From: Planctomycetota bacterium
GTDB taxonomy: Bacteria; Planctomycetota; UBA1135
Assembly (NCBI GenBank): GCA_021776925.1
Contig: JAJFFB010000080.1
Coordinates: forward strand, 1 to 47,085
DNA: 47,085 bases
Direction of reading: 5' to 3'
Shown in pieces: positions 7,706-15,632 of the stretch (the stretch's first letter is position 1; every line of letters begins with the position of its first letter). Both the position numbers and the translations under genes were made by a program. The notes beneath the pieces are model-generated. The model saw only the letters and a list, made by a program, of their open reading frames with translations. It did no database searches and had not been told where the DNA came from.

Positions 7706-9616
7706 ATGTTCACACTCCGCTCGCCCAGCACCCTCGGCTTACTCGCACTGGCCAGCAGCGCTCTTCTCGGCTCCCACAGTTACAGTGAACGCGAACCCAC
7801 CTGGCACTCCCCGTACCAGGTCGTCTTCTCACCCGACGGTACCACCGTCGCCGCAAGCGACCGGACCGCGGCCTCGTTGTGGCTTGTGGACGCCGCCGAA
7901 AAACGGGTAGTACACCGCATCGCTCTGCACGGCGAACCCACCGGCGTGGCCTGGGCAGCCGACGGGCAGCGTGTTTACGTGAGCGAGTTCGGCGCCGGGA
8001 CCGTGGCCGTATTGGATCCGGTCGAGGGCCAGGTCTTGCGCCGCTTCGGCGTCGGCAAACACCCCGAGGGCCTGGCCCTCGCCGGCAAACGTAATCTCCT
8101 GCTGGTCGCCAACGCCACCACGCACAACGTGTCCCTGGTGGATTTGGAAAATGGACGCGAGAGAGCCCGCATCGATGTGCCTCGGGAGCCCCACCACATC
8201 GCGGTCACCCCGGATGAAAGCCTGGCCGTGGTAGGCAACCTGCTGCCCGCCGGACGCGCCAACCAGCCCGACTCCGCCTCCGTCATCAGCATCCTCGACC
8301 TGGAAGGTGCCGTTTATCTTGGCGACGTGCGCTTGCCACCCGGCTCAACCGCGGTGCGCCAGATCGCGATCAGCAACGATGGGCATTTCGCCTACGTGAC
8401 TCACGTACTCGGCCGCACCAGCGTCCCCTCCACCCAACTCGAACGCGGTTGGGTCAATACCAACGCACTGACCATTCTCGACCTGCGTACGCACACCCGT
8501 TACGCGACCGTCCTGCTCGACAACCCGGTGCGCGGTGCTGCGGATCCCTGGGGGATCGCCCTGACTCCGGATGGCAAAACGCTGTGGGTTTCGCTCAGCG
8601 GCGTACACGAAGTCGCCAAGCTCGACATGGAACGCCTCGCAACCTATCTCTCAGGCGGGCTACCCGACGGGCATCCACTTGCCAGGCCGAACAACCACGG
8701 CACCGACAACGTCTGGTTGCGGATCAAGCAAGATCCAAAGGCACGTGCCACCTTGGCCAACGACCTCGCCGCCCTGACCAGCGCCGATCTGATCGAGCGA
8801 ATCCCGGTTGCCGGGAAAGGCCCCCGAGGACTGGCCCTATCCCCCAACGGCGATCTGCTCGCGACAGCTTGCTACTTCACTGGAGAAATCCTTTTTCTCG
8901 ACGCTGCCAGTGGCAAGCCGGTGAGTTCGGTGCAACTGGGAGAGGCCATGGAGCCCGACCAGGAACGCCTCGGCGAAATGATCTTCCACGACGCCACCAA
9001 GTGCTTCCAACACTGGCTGAGTTGCGCGACGTGTCACCCCAACGACGGCCGGGTCGACGGACTCAACTGGGACCAGACCCAGGACGGAATCGGCAATCCC
9101 AAGAACAATAAATCGCTGTTGCACGCGCAGCACACCCCGCCGATGGGCTGGCGCGCCATGCGCGAGAACATGGAGGTCGGCGTGCAGGCCGGTTTCTCTT
9201 TCCTCATGCGTCAGCCTGAACCAGGAGAAGTCGAGGCGGTGCAGGCCTATATCCGCTCCCTGCAGCCCTTGCCGAGTCCCTATCTGAACGAAGAACTGGA
9301 ATTGACCGACGCTGCAAAGCGCGGGCGCGAGGTCTTCATGAGCGAGGAGACGCGCTGCTCGAAGTGTCACTCCGGCATTCACTACACCGACCTGTCGGCG
9401 CATGACGTGGGCACCCGGGGCCGACTCGATCGATCCAACAAGTTCGACACCCCGGGTCTGATCGAACTCTATCGCACCGGCCCCTACCTCCACGACGGTT
9501 CTGCGGCGACCCTGCGAGAGGTCTTCGTCGAGTGCAACCAAGAAAACCGGCACAGCCGCTCGCCCTTGACTTCTCAACAGATCGACGACCTCGTCGCCTA
9601 TCTGCTCAGTCTCTGA
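7706..9616 (+). CDS. Beta-propeller / dihaem cytochrome c peroxidase-like fusion
   Basis: The product has 636 residues. The ATG at 7706 has an AGGAAGG ribosome-binding site (7694-7700) and opens a signal peptide; the frame is open upstream, but that part overlaps the previous gene. Residues ~35-400 are a YVTN-type propeller (V-V-F-S-P-D-G, G-V-A-W-A-A-D-G, I-A-V-T-P-D-E, I-A-L-T-P-D-G). Residues ~420-636 resemble the CcpA/MauG dihaem family, with haem motifs C-A-T-C-H at 440-444 and C-S-K-C-H at 551-555 and the late motif T-G-P-Y-L-H-D-G-S. This family reduces peroxide or performs oxidative modification. Here it probably takes electrons from, or matures, the neighbouring haem proteins (inference). 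Confidence 0.75.
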   Translation: MFTLRSPSTLGLLALASSALLGSHSYSEREPTWHSPYQVVFSPDGTTVAASDRTAASLWLVDAAEKRVVHRIALHGEPTGVAWAADGQRVYVSEFGAGTVAVLDPVEGQVLRRFGVGKHPEGLALAGKRNLLLVANATTHNVSLVDLENGRERARIDVPREPHHIAVTPDESLAVVGNLLPAGRANQPDSASVISILDLEGAVYLGDVRLPPGSTAVRQIAISNDGHFAYVTHVLGRTSVPSTQLERGWVNTNALTILDLRTHTRYATVLLDNPVRGAADPWGIALTPDGKTLWVSLSGVHEVAKLDMERLATYLSGGLPDGHPLARPNNHGTDNVWLRIKQDPKARATLANDLAALTSADLIERIPVAGKGPRGLALSPNGDLLATACYFTGEILFLDAASGKPVSSVQLGEAMEPDQERLGEMIFHDATKCFQHWLSCATCHPNDGRVDGLNWDQTQDGIGNPKNNKSLLHAQHTPPMGWRAMRENMEVGVQAGFSFLMRQPEPGEVEAVQAYIRSLQPLPSPYLNEELELTDAAKRGREVFMSEETRCSKCHSGIHYTDLSAHDVGTRGRLDRSNKFDTPGLIELYRTGPYLHDGSAATLREVFVECNQENRHSRSPLTSQQIDDLVAYLLSL

Positions 9617-9634
9617 CCTCGAATACGCAGGCTC

Positions 9635-12487
9635 ATGCACCTCCAGTCGCACTCCTCTCTCCCCCACACCGCGACCCTGGCCTTGTGCATGGGTTTCCTG
9701 ATTCCGGTCCCTCAGGTTTCTGCTCAAGAAGGACTCGAGCAAGACTGGATGAGTCGAGCGACCTTGGAGTCGATCCTCGCCCATCCCCAGGTGCTCAGCA
9801 CCCAGTCAGACGCGGCCGGCGCCTGTGATGGAATCAAGGACGGGAGCTACGGCTTCCACACCGACCAAGGCCCAAACCCGTGGTGGCAGGTCGACCTGGG
9901 GAGTTCCAATTCGCTGGAACGAGTCCTGATCTTCAATCGCTGCGATCCGGCCAACGCCCCTCGCGCGGCCAGGCTGTCGCTGCTCCTTTCTAGCGACCAG
10001 GAAAATTGGACCGAGGCGTACCAACACGACGGCACCACCTTCTACGGCGGGAGCGACGGCAAACCGCTCGTGATCGACCTCGACGGACGAGCAGCCCGCT
10101 TCGTCCGCGTGCAGTTGTCCGGCAACCATTGGCTGCACATCGACGAGGTCGAGGTCTATTCCATCGACGACACCAAGGACAACATCGCCCTCGGCAAAGC
10201 CGCCGACCAGAGCGGCTTAAGTCAGTGGTCGAAGGTCGGTGGTTTGGCGTCCTCCTCGTCGCTGCGACAGGCCTTTGTGGTCACGCTCGAGCGGGGTCTG
10301 GAAATCGCCACGCGCCTGGAACAGACCACCACAGGAGTCGCCACCGAGCGGGTCCGCGCCCTGCGCACCGACCTGGAGATCATCGCCAAGAAGCTCGATC
10401 ACAGCTCGAACGCTGAATGCCGCGATCTCTACCTGCTCACCCGGCGGATCATCCGCGAGCTTTGCTTCTCGGATCCACTGCTCGACTTCGACGACATTCT
10501 CTTCGTCAAGCGAGCGCCGGGCAGTTTCACCCATATGTCCGACCAATACTATGGCTGGTGGTCGCGACCTGGTGGCGGCGTTTATGTGTTGCGTGACTTC
10601 AAGAGCGACTCGCCCGGACTTGTCTGCCTGACTTCCTCCTTCCCTGAAGGGAGCTTCCTGCGCCCGGACCTTTCCTACGACGGCAAGAAGGTGCTGTTTG
10701 CCTATGCGCGTTTCCACGAGGGCCTGCGCGGCGCGAAGAACAAGGTCGACAAGGCGCTGCTGCCCGAGGATGGCTTCTATCACATCTACGAAATGAACGT
10801 GGACGGCAGCGAGCTGCGCCAGCTCACCCGCGGTCGCTACGACGACTTCGACGCCAGGTACCTGCCCAATGGCGAGATCGCCTTCCTGTCGACGCGTCGC
10901 GGCCAGTTCTTCCAGTGCGGAAGCCAGAGCGCCGCGGCCACCCTGACGAGCACGCTGCCGGATAGCTATGTGCGCTGCGGCGGCGACGACTACCGACCGG
11001 TCGCGGTGTATACCTTGCACGTGATGGACCCTTTCGGATCCAAGCTGCGACAGATCTCTCCCTTCGAGATGTTCGAATGGACGCCGACGGTTGCCCACGA
11101 CGGAACCATCCTCTATTCGCGTTGGGACTACGTGGATCGCGACAACATGCCCTTCATGGGAATCTGGTCGACCAATCCTGACGGAACCAACGCGCGGCTG
11201 GTCTTTGGCAACCACACCGTCAACCCGCACGCGATGTTCGAGGCGCGCTCGATTCCAGGCTCGGAGAAGCTCATCTTCACCGCTTCCGCGCACCACTCGA
11301 TCACCGCCGGTTCGCTGGTTCTTCTCGACCCCAACCGCGGCTCCGAAGACCCCGCCGCCATGACCCGGTTGACCCCCGAGGTCTGCTTTCCCGAGACCGA
11401 GGGTTGGCCGAATACCTACTATGCCAATCCGTGGCCGTTGTCCGAGCAGAGCTACCTGGTCGCCTGGAGTGAGTTGCCGTTGGTCGGGCAGTCTGCTTCC
11501 AACCCTGTCAACGCAACTGGGATCTACCTCTTCGACGCCGCCGGTCATCGCGAGCTGATCTACCGCGATCCCGAGATCTCCGCCATGTGCCCGATCCCGC
11601 TGCGGCCGCGCACCAGACCACCCATTCTGCCCAGCACGGTCGATTGGGCAGGGCCGCAAGAGGGTCGCTTCCTCATTCAGGATGTGTATCGCGGGCTGGA
11701 GTCCATCGAGCGCGGCAGCATCAAAGAGCTGCGCCTGGTCGGCGTCCCGATCAAGACCCAGCCGCACATGAACAACCCCGCGATCGGAATCACCAAGGAC
11801 GATCCCGGCAAGTGCGTGCTCGGTACGGTCCCGGTCGAAGCCGACGGCTCGGCGTGGTTCCGTGCGCCATCGGGTGTCACGCTCTTCATGCAGGCGCTCG
11901 ACGATCGCGGCTTTGTCGTGCAGACAATGCGTACCGCCACGCACGTTCAACCTGGCCAGACCGCCTCGTGCATCGGCTGCCACGAGACCAATCGGACCTC
12001 CCCCCCGCCCGCGGCGCCCCCGCTCGCCACCCTCCGCGAACCCTCTCGCATCAAGGTCGGACCCGAGGGCTCGTGGCCGATCCGCTTCGACCAGCTGGTG
12101 CAGCCCGTGCTCACTCGCAACTGCGCCGAGTGCCACAGCTCCGCGTCAAAGAACGCGGTCGCCGCCGTCTTCGATCTGTCTTCACCGGAACCCGCCTACG
12201 CCAATCTGGTCGATTTCGGAGAGCCCAGCCTGCGCCAGCAGGTGATGCGCCGCTATGTCGAAGGGGCTTCGATCGCCAGCGGTTGCGTGGCCGCGAACAG
12301 CACTTTGATGAGCCTGTTGCTCGCCGACCAGGAACACTACGGAGTGCGGCTCACAGCCGAAGATCTTGAGTGCCTGACCACCTGGATGGACACCTACGCG
12401 CAACGCAACGGCGCATTCAGCCCCGAGCAGGAACAACGCCTGCAATCGCTGCGTCAGGATTGGGCCGACCTGCTCATCGAGCGATGA
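9635..12487 (+). CDS. Hydrazine-synthase-alpha-like dihaem protein 2 with F5/8C-type module
   Basis: The product has 950 residues with a signal peptide to about V-S-A30. Residues ~45-178 look like an F5/8 type C (discoidin) module: W-W-Q-V-D-L-G at about 86-92 and A-R-F-V-R-V-Q-L-S-G before the closing strand. These modules commonly bind carbohydrate. The HzsA-like part starts with F-D-D-I-L-F-V-K-R at about 286-294. It includes S-T-R-R-x5-C428 and V-P-V-E-A-D-G-S-A-W-F, and ends with haem motifs C-I-G-C-H at 779-783 and C-A-E-C-H at 830-834. It is the last gene of the rightward run, 18 bp after the propeller-peroxidase, and ends 16 bp from a convergent paralogue. Confidence 0.75.
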   Translation: MHLQSHSSLPHTATLALCMGFLIPVPQVSAQEGLEQDWMSRATLESILAHPQVLSTQSDAAGACDGIKDGSYGFHTDQGPNPWWQVDLGSSNSLERVLIFNRCDPANAPRAARLSLLLSSDQENWTEAYQHDGTTFYGGSDGKPLVIDLDGRAARFVRVQLSGNHWLHIDEVEVYSIDDTKDNIALGKAADQSGLSQWSKVGGLASSSSLRQAFVVTLERGLEIATRLEQTTTGVATERVRALRTDLEIIAKKLDHSSNAECRDLYLLTRRIIRELCFSDPLLDFDDILFVKRAPGSFTHMSDQYYGWWSRPGGGVYVLRDFKSDSPGLVCLTSSFPEGSFLRPDLSYDGKKVLFAYARFHEGLRGAKNKVDKALLPEDGFYHIYEMNVDGSELRQLTRGRYDDFDARYLPNGEIAFLSTRRGQFFQCGSQSAAATLTSTLPDSYVRCGGDDYRPVAVYTLHVMDPFGSKLRQISPFEMFEWTPTVAHDGTILYSRWDYVDRDNMPFMGIWSTNPDGTNARLVFGNHTVNPHAMFEARSIPGSEKLIFTASAHHSITAGSLVLLDPNRGSEDPAAMTRLTPEVCFPETEGWPNTYYANPWPLSEQSYLVAWSELPLVGQSASNPVNATGIYLFDAAGHRELIYRDPEISAMCPIPLRPRTRPPILPSTVDWAGPQEGRFLIQDVYRGLESIERGSIKELRLVGVPIKTQPHMNNPAIGITKDDPGKCVLGTVPVEADGSAWFRAPSGVTLFMQALDDRGFVVQTMRTATHVQPGQTASCIGCHETNRTSPPPAAPPLATLREPSRIKVGPEGSWPIRFDQLVQPVLTRNCAECHSSASKNAVAAVFDLSSPEPAYANLVDFGEPSLRQQVMRRYVEGASIASGCVAANSTLMSLLLADQEHYGVRLTAEDLECLTTWMDTYAQRNGAFSPEQEQRLQSLRQDWADLLIER

Positions 12488-12497
12488 CCACGGAAGG

Positions 12498-12516
12498 CTC
12501 CGATTACTGATCGGAG
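12498..12516. terminator. Hairpin between convergent genes
   Basis: CTCCGAT (12498-12504), a 5-nt loop, and ATCGGAG (12510-12516) form a perfect 7-bp stem. It overlaps the stop codon of the leftward gene (12504-12506) and lies just after the rightward gene's stop (12487). No T-run is present on either side, so a bidirectional terminator is plausible but unproven. Confidence 0.4.
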
Positions 12517-15500
12517 GGTCGGTACCAGAGCGAGCGCCAGTAGGCCCGATCGGTGGCATACGGGTCCACGGCTTCCTCTGGCCCGAGGTCATCGGGAAGG
12601 ATTCCATAGCGCTGCATCTCACGCAGGTAGGCATCGCGAGGACGGAATCCCGGCATGTCGAAGCGTTTGATCTGGTCGAGGTGGTTCGCGGCGGCGCGCA
12701 CCGCGGCAAGCAGCCCGAGGTAGTCCGCGTCCACGGTGCTGGCGAACACCTCGGCGGGCGCGGACTGCGGATTGGAGAAGTCCTCCTTGCACAAGCCAAA
12801 ACCACCGGCCTCTTTGGCCAACGGCGCCAGGAGCAGCAACGACTCTGCGGGCTCGGTCAGGTTGTAGAGGATGTGACGCGAGAGACGCAGCCGGATGTCA
12901 CCGTAACGGATGTCCCATGGCGGCATGTTGCGATTGTCCGAGGGTGAGTTGGGAAGGACCAGGTGCCCGGAGTGACAACCGCTACAGCGCCGGCCGACGA
13001 TCTCTCGGCCAGCCTGCGTAGCGGGCCAGCCCAGATCGGCGCGTTGGATTTGATTTCGTTCGTAACCACCGATCATTCCGGTTCCGAGCGCGGCGTAGGT
13101 GCCGGGGTAGGGTGCACCGACCTCGATCCACAACCGGATCAAATCGCGTTCGTGATCGGTGACCTCGACTCCGTAGTGCGAAGGGTCGAGCTTGCCGAGC
13201 AGCGGACTGGCTGAGCTGCCGAGGGTGCGCGGAGGATAGTTGCTCTTGGGAAGGTTGCGACCGTCCGAAAACTGCCGGCGCACGGTCAGCGAGAAATAGC
13301 TGTGCGAGTACATCGGGCCGCGCGCACCGCTCAGATTCATGCTGCCGGCGAGCGGCCCACCGAGCGGGGTCTCCTCGTAGCCATGGCACGACAGACAATG
13401 ACGATCCAAGATGGGCTGGACGTCGCGGGGGAAGTCGAAGACTTCCGGGACACCCTCGATGGCCTGGATCTTGCTGGGCGGATGGCGCAGAGCCGTCAGG
13501 TCGTAACGCGTTGTAGGCGTCTTGGTGCGTTGTTCGTGACAGCCCACGCACCCGGTCACCTCGCCAGGCTGCACGGTGAGGAAGCTCTGCATGCGCTTGA
13601 CGGACATGTCGTTCTCGTCGAGCGCGACGAAGAACAAGCTGCGCAAAGCGGGCAGCTCCATGAAGGCCGAACCGTCGGGCTCGACCGGCACCGTCCCAAG
13701 GACGCGCTCCAGCGTGAAGGTGCCGCCGTAGCTCAGAGGTTCCATGCCCCCGGTGAAGTTGATCGGCTTGGGCAGGCTCTCGATCACCAGCAGTTTCTTG
13801 ATCTCTCCGCGCTCGACCCCGGCCATGTTGCGGCCCTCGCACACGTCAGCCAGGATCAACTGGCCGGTGTCCTGGGTAAGGTCTGATCGGGGTGCAGCGA
13901 CAAACTCGCGAGGACTCCTGCGCAGCGCTCGCGGCTCGTGGCATTGCAGGCCGGCTTCCACGTCCTGGTCAGATAAAGAGAAGATCGTCTGCGTTTCCCC
14001 GTCGCGGTTCAAGAGCACAAGCTGGGAGCCTTGGGCAACCAGGAACATGTCTGCGGAGAATGGAAACGGGTCGCGCAAGCCATGGCCCCCGTGCAGCATC
14101 TCGACCGCTCCAGGATCGTCAGGCCCGGCCGCGGGGTTGACGATGGCGATGGAACCGTCGTGCTCGGTACGGCCGTGCCCGGGCGAGAACGTCGCCACGA
14201 TGCTATTGGTGTCCGGTACAGGTTTCGCATCGATCATGACCACCCCCGGCGTCTGGTTGCCGTAGTAGACCATCTGCCCGGTGCCATCCGGGTTGGTGGT
14301 CCACAAGTGGTGGTAGTGCACCTGGCTGCGGTCCACGTACTCCCAGCGCTGATATAGGATTCGGCCGTCGGGCAGGACCCAGGGTGTGTTGTCGTGTTCC
14401 AGGTTGCCGGACAACGCGCGGATTCCATTTCCATCCGCGTCGCAGCGGTGCAGAGTGGCCACCTGGGTCAGCCAGCAGTTGACCCAGCGCTTGCAGCGAC
14501 TCGACACGAAGACGATGCCGCCGTCAGGCAGGTAGGTTGGCTCGATATCGTCGTAATCCCCGTCGGTCAATTGCGTCAAGCCTTCTCCATCCACTCCGAT
14601 TTCGTAGAGGTGGTAATGGGTGGACCCGCCGGGGCGATAGGAAAAGAGGATCTTCCGGGCGTCATAGTGGACCTTCGGGTCGCGGATGCCGCCCTTGGGA
14701 TCATCGAGAAGAACCTGCAGCTCACCGCTCTCAAGATCGAGTAAACAAAGGCGTCCGCCGTCACCGTAGGTGGTGCTCTTTTCATCGGGGGCGTAGTAGC
14801 TGAAGTTGGCGTACCAGTGTTCGTCCCGGCCGGGCTGGCGAACAGCGAAGACCACCCGTGACCTCTTCTCGACTGTGTTCGCAAGGAGGCTGCCGATCAG
14901 ATTTGGTTGCGCACGCGGGTGGATTTTCAGCGGCTCACGGTCTTGGGTGAGAGCCACGTAGTCGTAGAGAATCCAGCTCTGTTCGTCCAGCCGGATGGAG
15001 ATCGCGTTTTCTCCTTTGATGATCATCCCTGCGGGAACGGGAAAGACCATGGTGTCGGGACGGCCTCTCTGATGGGGATCGAAAACCGGATGCATCACCC
15101 CGCCGGGTGCGGTCTGAACTGGTAGAGCGACTCCGTTTACAGCGACCGTGACCTTGGAGTGCTCGGTTGAGTGAGCGCCGACGATCCCGATCAACAGATA
15201 CAAGGGCCGCTCCTGGCGGGCGGCCGAGGAGAAGCGAATCGTGAAAGGATGGGCGCGCCCGCCGGCCCAGGTATCTCGATGAGAGGGATGAACGAAGGGC
15301 CAATCCCGAGCGGAATCCTGACCCATTTGAAATACGACCGGGTCTGGAAAGCTGGAGTTGAAGGCGGAGTACCCCTCGCGGACCAGTCCGAACTCGGCCG
15401 CGTGTCCGTCGGGATCACCGATCAGGAACAGAGGGCTGGCATCCCCCACTTGCTGGCTGGAAAGAGGGTGTCCGAAGGATGCCATGGCCAGCGTGGCCAC

Positions 15501-15539
15501 GAGCAACTTCGAGGAGCAGAATACGATCATGTTTCGCAT
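12504..15539 (-). CDS. Hydrazine-synthase-alpha-like trihaem protein 3 with PL4-type carbohydrate-binding-like domain
   Basis: The product has 1011 residues. The ATG at 15539 follows ATGGAGAACCG (GGAG ribosome-binding site) and opens a signal peptide. The frame is open much further upstream, but that lies antisense to another gene. Residues ~35-190 start F-L-I-G-D-P-D-G-H-A-A-E-F-G and end I-S-I-R-L-D-E-Q-S-W-I-L-Y-D-Y-V-A-L. They resemble domain III (CBM-like) of family 4 polysaccharide lyases. Then come a PD40 propeller with S-S-R-C-x5-C355, V-P-V-E-P-D-G-S-A-F, and three haem motifs: C-V-G-C-H 664-668, C-L-S-C-H 715-719, C-S-G-C-H 852-856. The third haem and a C-terminal extension of about 150 residues set it apart from its paralogues. 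Confidence 0.75.
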   Translation of the reverse strand: MRNMIVFCSSKLLVATLAMASFGHPLSSQQVGDASPLFLIGDPDGHAAEFGLVREGYSAFNSSFPDPVVFQMGQDSARDWPFVHPSHRDTWAGGRAHPFTIRFSSAARQERPLYLLIGIVGAHSTEHSKVTVAVNGVALPVQTAPGGVMHPVFDPHQRGRPDTMVFPVPAGMIIKGENAISIRLDEQSWILYDYVALTQDREPLKIHPRAQPNLIGSLLANTVEKRSRVVFAVRQPGRDEHWYANFSYYAPDEKSTTYGDGGRLCLLDLESGELQVLLDDPKGGIRDPKVHYDARKILFSYRPGGSTHYHLYEIGVDGEGLTQLTDGDYDDIEPTYLPDGGIVFVSSRCKRWVNCWLTQVATLHRCDADGNGIRALSGNLEHDNTPWVLPDGRILYQRWEYVDRSQVHYHHLWTTNPDGTGQMVYYGNQTPGVVMIDAKPVPDTNSIVATFSPGHGRTEHDGSIAIVNPAAGPDDPGAVEMLHGGHGLRDPFPFSADMFLVAQGSQLVLLNRDGETQTIFSLSDQDVEAGLQCHEPRALRRSPREFVAAPRSDLTQDTGQLILADVCEGRNMAGVERGEIKKLLVIESLPKPINFTGGMEPLSYGGTFTLERVLGTVPVEPDGSAFMELPALRSLFFVALDENDMSVKRMQSFLTVQPGEVTGCVGCHEQRTKTPTTRYDLTALRHPPSKIQAIEGVPEVFDFPRDVQPILDRHCLSCHGYEETPLGGPLAGSMNLSGARGPMYSHSYFSLTVRRQFSDGRNLPKSNYPPRTLGSSASPLLGKLDPSHYGVEVTDHERDLIRLWIEVGAPYPGTYAALGTGMIGGYERNQIQRADLGWPATQAGREIVGRRCSGCHSGHLVLPNSPSDNRNMPPWDIRYGDIRLRLSRHILYNLTEPAESLLLLAPLAKEAGGFGLCKEDFSNPQSAPAEVFASTVDADYLGLLAAVRAAANHLDQIKRFDMPGFRPRDAYLREMQRYGILPDDLGPEEAVDPYATDRAYWRSLWYRPSDQ

Positions 15540-15632
15540 CGGTTCTCCATGGAGAGCGGGTGGGGCAAACAGCCTTTGTATGCTACACCCCTGTTGCCCC
15601 TCAATTGGCACTTGGCGGCGAATGCAAATCCG
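15540..15632. promoter_or_regulatory. Divergent promoter region with inverted repeat
   Basis: This 93-bp gap separates two divergent haem-protein genes and must hold both promoters. GGGGCAAaCAG (15562-15572) and CTGTTGCCCC (15591-15600) form an inverted repeat with an 18-nt centre containing TATGCTACA, a possible -10-like segment. The layout suits a dimeric regulator controlling both genes. Confidence 0.45.

Noticed and set aside
2336..12136. Long leftward frames opposite the haem-cluster genes (for example 2336-4006, 4187-5416, 6447-7526, 10217-12136)
   Set aside because: They mirror codon structure of GC-rich genes on the other strand, have no recognisable domains and low-complexity V/G/D/R composition.
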